64,000 nucleotides of DNA from positions 92,453,592 through 92,517,591 of the forward strand of contig CM063507.1 in NCBI GenBank assembly GCA_032207245.1, in the 5' to 3' direction. The translations under genes were made by a program, and so were the position numbers. The DNA comes from Pardosa pseudoannulata. Its lineage: Eukaryota; Arthropoda; Arachnida; Araneae; Lycosidae. This document shows, one piece after another, positions 61,901 to 64,000 of the stretch (its first letter is position 1; every line of letters starts with the position of its first letter). A model generated the notes under the pieces. It was given only the letters and a program-made list of their open reading frames with translations. It made no database searches and was not told the origin of the DNA.

Positions 61901-62183
61901 AAACAAACAATTTTTATGCATCAATTCAAATATAAATAAATTTCATATAACAAAAGAATAAAATATGTAGAATGTGTACATACGTGTGTATTTGAGTTTG
62001 TTGAATCCATCTTCCAATACTGAAATAAGAGATCAAAAAAATCTATCAGATAAAATGCCTAAATAATCCAATAAAGAACTGATAACAAAGAAAATTGTAT
62101 ACCTTTTTTTTATTATGAAAAACGAACTAGTGCATGAAAATGTTGTTGATACAAACACAGCAAGAACTTCAACTCTTTCATAC
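37757..62183 (-). CDS. SLC30A6: Zinc transporter 6 gene (ZnT6), last eight coding exons
   Basis: ZnT6 is a cation-diffusion-facilitator family member. In vertebrates it pairs with ZnT5 to supply zinc to alkaline phosphatases in the early secretory pathway, and it does not itself transport zinc. Translated exons, in gene order from high to low coordinate, are 62103-62183, 61984-62019, 58446-58589, 53341-53460, 48181-48283, 47290-47406, 41194-41283 and 37757-38239. Six successive junctions have GT-AG borders and matching phases. The protein follows human ZnT6 (recalled, not searched) from about residue 95 to the C-terminus. The N-terminal exons with the first two membrane helices were not found and probably lie beyond position 64000. 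Introns range from 83 bp to 6 kb and are full of transposons. The one unresolved junction is between the last two exons. The identity is firm; the exact 3' model is not. Confidence 0.92.
38637..39650 (+). mobile_element. Tc1-like element, copy 1, right end lost
   Basis: TA at 38635-38636, then CACTGTCTACCAATAAGTA, the terminal repeat shared with the copies at 44316 and 48471. A separate 6-bp-TSD element occupies 38683-39386. After it the Tc1 sequence resumes and codes [13 protein letters not shown] and DWPAQ-like remnants. No right terminal repeat is found. Confidence 0.8.
38683..39386. mobile_element. CAGGCTTGCAA element, copy 1, 6-bp TSD
   Basis: TGATAT at 38677-38682 and 39387-39392. Left end CGGGCTTGCAACTGC (second base mutated); right end GGAATTGCAAGCCTG. 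AAAAGTGAC-type repeats cluster at both ends. No coding frame. Confidence 0.88.
40139..40193. repeat. (TA)n microsatellite
   Basis: About 27 uninterrupted TA units. Confidence 0.97.
40194..40466. mobile_element. hAT-type MITE with CAGGGCCGTAGCC end
   Basis: Left CAGGGCCGTAGCCAGAAATT; right TGCCTATGGCCTTG (inverted CAAGGCCATAGGCA). Flanked by TATATATA on both sides, consistent with an 8-bp duplication but uninformative in a TA run. A similar right end, GGCTACGGCCCTG, occurs at about 2260-2272. Confidence 0.65.
41194..41283 (-). CDS. SLC30A6: SLC30A6 penultimate exon, ending in an unexpected TGA
   Basis: Acceptor TTTCTTTCAG, then [20 protein letters not shown], matching [19 protein letters not shown] of human ZnT6. 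Phase 0 with the preceding exon. After NKHLPLSI comes TGA at 41194-41196, about nine residues before the human sequence reaches VQIFKDDW, which here is supplied by the last exon. I see no convincing in-frame GT donor before the stop. Possible explanations are an alternative 3'-terminal exon, a one-base assembly or real frameshift, or a weak donor (TT|GTCTAT) used with an unrecognised micro-exon. The exon itself is certain; its 3' border is not. Confidence 0.8.
   Translation of the reverse strand: MGTIHVRIRRDANEQIVLTHLNKHLPLSI
41816..42582. mobile_element. CAGGGTATC...AAATCATG element, copy 1, 6-bp TSD
   Basis: GATATA at 41810-41815 and 42583-42588. CATGACTTTCCCTGACTT-type repeats occur at both ends. 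It is largely identical to the copy at 58672. No coding frame. Confidence 0.85.
42879..43060 (+). pseudogene. pogo-type transposase N-terminus (CENP-B-like HTH)
   Basis: Reads [20 protein letters not shown], then K-stop, and after one frame change [20 protein letters not shown]. This is the L-x-x-K-Q/x-x-x-I...E-x-G-x-S-x-R...Q-I-x-x-I-x-K-x-K pattern of the first DNA-binding helix-turn-helix in pogo/Tigger transposases. The catalytic domain is absent. Confidence 0.7.
44790..45500 (+). mobile_element. 5'-truncated LINE, hairpin type c, 10-bp TSD
   Basis: CTATCACAGG at 44780-44789 and 45501-45510. Hairpin TGGCAC (45441-45446)/GTGCCA (45468-45473) with inner TCC/GGA, then a short degenerate CCAA tail. 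It interrupts a Tc1 copy whose right end resumes with TGTCCAAATACTTACTG. Confidence 0.93.
44793..45362 (+). pseudogene. LINE ORF2 C-terminus: RNase H end and zinc knuckle
   Basis: Reads [14 protein letters not shown], one TGA, then [20 protein letters not shown], the final RNase H motif with its Asp. It goes on to [40 protein letters not shown] (zinc knuckle) and [11 protein letters not shown]. Upstream domains are missing because of 5' truncation. It retains the longest RNase H portion in the window. Confidence 0.82.
46641..47209. mobile_element. MITE with CAGGGCCCAAC / AATCAGGCCCTG ends
   Basis: CAGGGCC and GGCCCTG are inverted. CATTGC occurs just left (46634-46639) and just right (47210-47215). 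Hydrophobic poly-frame translation only. Located in an SLC30A6 intron, ending 80 bp from an exon. Confidence 0.55.
47290..47406 (-). CDS. SLC30A6: SLC30A6 exon, start of cytosolic domain
   Basis: Exactly 39 codons in phase 0. Reads [18 protein letters not shown], then [21 protein letters not shown], matching TTPPHVIGQLDKLIREVSTLDGVLEVRNEHFWTLGF of human ZnT6. Acceptor is AAAAAATAG; donor is ATT|GTACGT. This is the first strand-helix part of the ferredoxin-like C-terminal domain shared by cation diffusion facilitators. It has the highest local conservation in the window. Confidence 0.93.
48181..48283 (-). CDS. SLC30A6: SLC30A6 exon, sixth membrane helix
   Basis: 103 bases between acceptor CCTCTCTTAG and donor CAG|GTTAG. 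After one split base it reads [18 protein letters not shown], then [16 protein letters not shown], matching human AVDTASAIAIALMTFGTMYPMSVYSGKVLLQ. It ends in phase 0. It encodes the last membrane helix and the entry into the cytosolic C-terminal domain. Confidence 0.92.
48471..49325 (+). mobile_element. Tc1-like element, copy 3, complete ends
   Basis: TA at 48469-48470 and 49326-49327. Terminal repeat CACTGTCTACCAATAAGTA at the left and, inverted, CACTGTCTGACAAAAAGTA at the right. 855 bp, shorter than a full Tc1 element because of an internal deletion. Confidence 0.92.
48600..49260 (+). pseudogene. Tc1-type transposase, internally deleted
   Basis: The N-terminal helix-turn-helix remnant [16 protein letters not shown] near 48700 jumps directly to [20 protein letters not shown] at 48811, losing the first catalytic region. 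It continues [26 protein letters not shown], then in other frames FQDNNA (second Asp), DWPA.SP, NPIENLWDEL-like residues, and ends like a Tc1 C-terminus. Stops and shifts are scattered. It belongs to the DD34E Tc1 group by motif. Confidence 0.85.
49328..49523. repeat. Compound TA / TG / ATAC microsatellite
   Basis: (TA)n, (GT)n, (TA)n, (CATA)n, (TA)n in succession, between a Tc1 right end and a solo LTR. Confidence 0.97.
49524..49829. mobile_element. Solo LTR in TA microsatellite, about 306 bp
   Basis: Starts TGACATGCCTAGGAC and ends AAACTTGACA, with (TA)n on both sides. TTTATT lies 48 bases from the left end (AATAAA on minus). The interior shares layout with the LTR at 63301: TTTATTCA, then ATGGCAACGAGTGGCAAGC here and ATGGCATCGCGCATTGG there. 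Confidence 0.55.
49831..49899. repeat. (TA)n microsatellite
   Basis: About 34 TA units following the solo LTR. Confidence 0.97.
50225..50370 (+). mobile_element. Degenerate LINE fragment
   Basis: Translates in part to [20 protein letters not shown], the zinc-knuckle region of the LINE group. No hairpin or tail survives. Confidence 0.35.
51115..51440. repeat. Interspersed repeat shared with 10838-11180
   Basis: Same order of motifs as at 10838: ATATCAAAATTATTTCATT, TCTCCCATTCTAATTCC, TAAATTTTCTGTCCATTCAA. Confidence 0.6.
51614..52194 (+). mobile_element. 5'-truncated LINE, hairpin type a with G-U pair
   Basis: Codes CAYCKTT(Y)- and [20 protein letters not shown], as in the copy at 2877. Hairpin TGGCGC (52139-52144)/GTGCCA (52166-52171), where one G-C pair has become G-U. 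CCCCCCAGTAG occurs at 51603-51613 and 52195-52205. Confidence 0.85.
52660..53090. mobile_element. piggyBac-type MITE, family 1, second copy
   Basis: TTAA at 52660-52663 and 53087-53090. It is the reverse complement of 5111-5541, with the same 423-bp interior and few differences. Lies 250 bp downstream of an SLC30A6 exon donor. Confidence 0.9.
53341..53460 (-). CDS. SLC30A6: SLC30A6 exon, fifth membrane helix
   Basis: 39 codons plus split bases, between acceptor ATCCTTTCAG and donor GTAAGT. It reads [19 protein letters not shown] followed by a hydrophobic helix, aligning without gaps to human PRMNPFVLIDLAG. In transporting ZnTs this helix carries HxxxD of the zinc site. Here the positions read F-S-L-L-G, so both ligands are absent. 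The final TA plus T of the next exon make Tyr. Confidence 0.92.
53664..54829. mobile_element. hAT element, carrying a nested CAGGCTTGCAA element
   Basis: Left CAAGGATGGACCAACTCC and right AAGTTTATCCATCCCTG (inverted CAGGGATGGATAAACTT). GTCTAAAT (53656-53663) and GTCTAATA (54830-54837) are a decayed 8-bp duplication. The interior, after the nested element, matches the hAT fragment at 25399 with its transposase tail. About 467 bp without the insertion. Confidence 0.8.
53773..54465. mobile_element. CAGGCTTGCAA element, copy 2, 6-bp TSD
   Basis: ATTATA at 53767-53772 and 54466-54471. Left CAGGCTTGCAACTGCTGAGG; right AGAATTGCAAGCATG. GTGAC repeats at both ends. 693 bp. Confidence 0.92.
55355..55969 (-). 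pseudogene. Tc1-like transposase, stops and internal deletion
   Basis: Starts [20 protein letters not shown] at 55969. It continues [20 protein letters not shown] (helix-turn-helix), [20 protein letters not shown], and [20 protein letters not shown]. Next come [20 protein letters not shown] and TNESRF, the position of the first catalytic Asp of TDESRF, here Asn. After SRFAQEPDD it jumps to [20 protein letters not shown] near the normal C-terminus, losing the other catalytic residues. In-frame stops occur after EAQQ and TVV. This Tc1 group is abundant in spiders as I recall. Confidence 0.88.
57113..57290 (+). mobile_element. tRNA-derived SINE, copy 9, 12-bp TSD
   Basis: GCCGAGCGATGGTCGAATGG, then GGGTTCGAATCTC, tail CCAAAACCAAACCAAA. 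TCTTAAAGGGGA at 57101-57112 and 57291-57302 is exact. Confidence 0.93.
57579..58307. mobile_element. CAGGCTTGCAA element, copy 3, 6-bp TSD
   Basis: CATATA at 57573-57578 and 58308-58313. Left CAGGCTTGCAACTGCTAAGG; right GGAATTGCAAGCCTG. Four or more AAAAGTGAC repeats in the last 90 bp. Ends 138 bp before an SLC30A6 exon boundary. Confidence 0.93.
58446..58589 (-). CDS. SLC30A6: SLC30A6 exon, fourth membrane helix region
   Basis: 47 codons plus split bases at each end. It opens [16 protein letters not shown], matching GRLLVGTFVALCFNLF of human ZnT6, and continues to [12 protein letters not shown], matching EAASTSWLQEHV. Acceptor CTTTCCTAG; donor AG|GTAATT. The last two bases join the first base of the next exon as Ser, reproducing the S of human SRSLCG. 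The hydrophobic start is the fourth transmembrane helix; the tail is the loop before the fifth. Confidence 0.92.
58672..59391. mobile_element. CAGGGTATC...AAATCATG element, copy 2, 6-bp TSD
   Basis: ATTATT at 58666-58671 and 59392-59397. Same interior as 41816-42582, including CCACCCATTAAGCTTTCTTG and TAACTTCAGCCAAATGACAA. Confidence 0.88.
59860..60190 (-). pseudogene. Non-LTR retrotransposon C-terminal fragment (RTE/CR1-type)
   Basis: Minus-strand pieces in different frames read [20 protein letters not shown], then [20 protein letters not shown] and [15 protein letters not shown]-xx-RM followed by a TW...ER...SW...A motif is the usual C-terminal tail after reverse transcriptase in RTE/CR1-like elements. 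It is frameshifted. No reverse transcriptase core is present. Confidence 0.6.
60385..60870. repeat. Tandem repeat, units of 135 and 96 bp
   Basis: Four units starting near 60385, 60521, 60617 and 60752, each beginning AAATTGTNTCAATCAATAAA. The second lacks 39 bp (the GCTCCCATAAGTCAG...GTTGTGCAT part). All unit lengths are multiples of three, so a 190-codon frame (60389-60961) stays open through the array. The encoded repeat has no recognised domain, and I consider the frame non-coding. Confidence 0.9.
60979..61146 (+). mobile_element. tRNA-derived SINE, copy 10, 12-bp TSD
   Basis: AGCCGAACGATGGCCGATTGG, then GGGTTTGAATTCC. The body lacks the GTAGCC segment. CCTTACAGGGTC at 60967-60978 and 61147-61158 is exact. 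Confidence 0.93.
61984..62019 (-). CDS. SLC30A6: SLC30A6 36-bp micro-exon
   Basis: A 36-base exon between acceptor TTATTTCAG and donor GTATGT. It reads [11 protein letters not shown] and ends in two bases that with the next exon form Thr, giving QIHTGR, the ZnT6 sequence EIHTGR. It lies only 83 bp from the preceding exon. Both phases fit its neighbours exactly, so it is accepted despite its size. It encodes the short loop between the third and fourth membrane helices. Confidence 0.87.
62103..62183 (-). CDS. SLC30A6: SLC30A6 exon, third membrane helix region
   Basis: Translates to 26 codons beginning [12 protein letters not shown] and ending FFIIKK, matching FERLEVLAVFAS...LFILKE of human ZnT6. 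The acceptor is a pyrimidine-containing stretch ending ATTACAG at 62184-62185. The donor is AG|GTATAC at 62101-62102. The exon opens with one base completing a split codon and ends with two bases (AG), which with the next exon's T make Ser. An open frame continues upstream through the acceptor in another phase, but it does not match ZnT6 and I treat it as intron. Confidence 0.88.
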
Positions 62184-62562
62184 CTGTAATGCAATAGGAT
62201 TCACAATTAAGTCGAAAATCAAGAGGTACTGCTCATAATCTGAAAACAGCTCTTTTACAGCCATAACAACAGAGAGCATGTAGCTTGGTACTGTTATTAC
62301 TTACTGATAAATTTAAAATTAAAATTGATAATAGGATATATATGTTTAAAGAATTTTATTAAAGCTTAAAACATTTGTTAAAGTCCAAGCTAAGTTTGGA
62401 TACAAAAATAAACCTATAGGTCTGTTATTAGACTATCGTAACGTATGTTGAGGGGTTTAGTAAAAAAAAATTTCCATGGAGGAGGGAGGAGGAGATTTTG
62501 CACTTCCATTCATATTTCAAAGTTAATACAGCAACACTTACATATATATACATATATACATA

Positions 62563-62602
<40 letters not shown>

Positions 62603-62632
62603 CATATATACATATGTATATATATATATATA

Positions 62633-63059
62633 TGTAATGAGACTGACTTCTCAATAGGGGGTTGCAGTCATGGCCATAAAAATGATACCGTTTCAGCTAA
62701 AGACCTTTATTAAGATAATGTTGAAGGGCAGGTTCCCACTTCATCATGGCGACAAACTGAAGGGTCAGCTAGCATGAAGTTCTATTTACAAGACACGTAA
62801 CACCTGGGTCAACATCTGTGGAAAAATATCTCTAGAAAAATCTGTCTCCGCTAGCGTGTATCTCCTTTTTATTTGGAAATTTCCTAAATTGTACGCTAAG
62901 GCCATGTAGGTTTATAATTGGCCAGGCCTCTTCTTTGAGGGCGTAACCTGTAGCTTCAGTGGTCAATTTAGGTTAGGGGTTAAAAAGGGGAATGGAAAAT
63001 GATGCGGGAATTTTTACCCTTGATTTAAGTTTTGAAAACCCCTGAGAATTTTCCTTACA
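62633..63059. mobile_element. Solo LTR, family TGTAA, with intact empty site
   Basis: TGTAATGAGACTGACTTC at the left, GAGAATTTTCCTTACA at the right, and TA runs on both sides. TTTATT lies 73 bases from the left end (AATAAAGG on minus). Inverted paralogue of 11391-11864. Confidence 0.75.
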
Positions 63060-63300
63060 TATATATATATATATTTTTTTACAACAATCCTTTAGAAGGG
63101 GGGGGGGTTAAACCCCTACATTCCCCAATTTCATCTCTATGGTAGAGAATGCTGATTTAAAATATCTTATAAATGACTCAAAGATTGACAAGGATAATTT
63201 AATATTTGAAAGAAAAAAAAATCTGGAATGATGAATTAATAATTTTGTATAACCATAATATGTATTTGTAAATATATATATATATATATATATATATACA

Positions 63301-63605
63301 TGTCAGATTCCACTAAATGACACTAGAGTCCTGAGTACATTTTCATAACTTTATTCAAATCTCAGAGCACACTACTCATCAATCATCTTCAATGGCATCG
63401 CGCATTGGTACCTAACTTTTAACAAAGACAGGCTTAGCTGCCTCGGGTAGTCACAGCACTGTCTGCAGAATGTGCACACTGCTCTCTGCTCAGATCACTG
63501 CGCGTGAGCCGTATTTATGAGGCTAACTCCTCACGCCGCATCACTCTCAGTAAAGAATCCTTAATTAAAATCTTTTAAAATTAATATACAATTTAAATCC
63601 TAACA
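63301..63605. mobile_element. Solo LTR in TA microsatellite, about 305 bp
   Basis: TGTCAGATTCCACTAAATG at the left and AAATCCTAACA at the right (TGT...ACA), with (TA)n on both sides. TTTATT lies 49 bases from the left end. Centre is GC-richer (GCACTGTCTGCAGAATGTGC, CACTGCGCGTGAGCC). Confidence 0.6.
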
Positions 63606-64000
63606 TATATATATATATAAACTGAATCAACCTAATATTGAGTTATTAAATCTTGTCAAATCAAATGGAATATTTTTATACATAAGGTGTCATTTCTCAA
63701 AAATCAAATTCCTGGAAAATTGTAAGAGTTGCACGTTTTTTGTATTATTGAGAATCATATTTGGTTTCAGGGAACAAACACATTGATAAACATAGTTAAA
63801 AACTATAATAAAATTCAATAAGTATGTCCTTTTGTAATTTTTTTTTTTTTTTTTTTGAAAGGAAAGCTAGAGCTGAACCAGAGAAAAAGAAAATATATTT
63901 CATACTATATGGGGCTGCCCCTCCTCAGACAATCTCGTAGATTTGTTGAATCTTAAATACAATTCCACACCAGGAACTACATCTAAAGGTATTAACTCTT
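63606..64000. other. Window end, unassigned
   Basis: A T run at 63838-63856. On the minus strand the last 130 bases contain GAGGAGGGGCAGCCCC and an open stretch, but nothing matches the missing ZnT6 N-terminal exons. SLC30A6 exon content is expected further right. Confidence 0.4.

Noticed and set aside
62184..62300. Open frame reading YLLIFDLIV upstream of a ZnT6 acceptor, resembling YLTIFDLF of the second helix
   Set aside because: Its end is in phase 0 at the acceptor while the ZnT6 exon needs phase 2, and the rest does not align. Treated as intronic coincidence.

Overview
This is an AT-rich, animal nuclear window. It has kilobase introns with GT-AG borders, a tRNA-derived SINE family, and dense Tc1/mariner, pogo, piggyBac, hAT, LTR and non-LTR elements. 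The transposon mix (a Tc1 transposase with the motif VGCIEA, RNase H-bearing LINEs with CCAA tails) suggests an arthropod, most likely a spider. That placement is inference.

One host gene is recognisable. The minus strand from 62183 down to 37757 carries the last eight coding exons of a zinc transporter 6 (ZnT6, SLC30A6) orthologue. I found them by translating splice-bounded segments and matching the ZnT6 landmarks [42 protein letters not shown] and [11 protein letters not shown]. Exon phases agree at every junction except the last. There the [11 protein letters not shown] exon runs into a TGA with no good donor before the final exon. The first 95 or so residues lie beyond the right edge or in exons I did not find. 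ZnT6 is the non-transporting partner of ZnT5 in the early secretory pathway.

The rest is transposons. Positions 1-12 kb are a nest: a solo LTR, stacked LINEs with a hAT element in their tail, a piggyBac MITE, SINEs, and a mariner with a LINE scrap inside it. From 12.6 to 37.7 kb there are SINEs, a 2.3 kb satellite, a CAGGGTTCCCA element with a perfect 38-bp hairpin, an internally deleted piggyBac that split a SINE, and a hAT transposase remnant. The SLC30A6 introns (38-64 kb) hold Tc1, pogo, hAT, piggyBac and 6-bp-TSD elements, SINEs, LINEs and three solo LTRs.

The strongest unusual signal is a LINE group with nine copies. Their 3' ends share a hairpin (TGGCGC...GCGCCA) followed by a (CCAA)n tail. 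The stem covaries between subfamilies (TGGCAC...GTGCCA), and two insertions consist of little more than hairpin plus tail. One of those has its empty site preserved in a paralogous LTR 51 kb away. A second theme is two, possibly three, non-autonomous families with CAGG-type ends and subterminal direct-repeat arrays; two of them have clean 6-bp target duplications. A third is four solo LTRs, all lodged in TA microsatellites.
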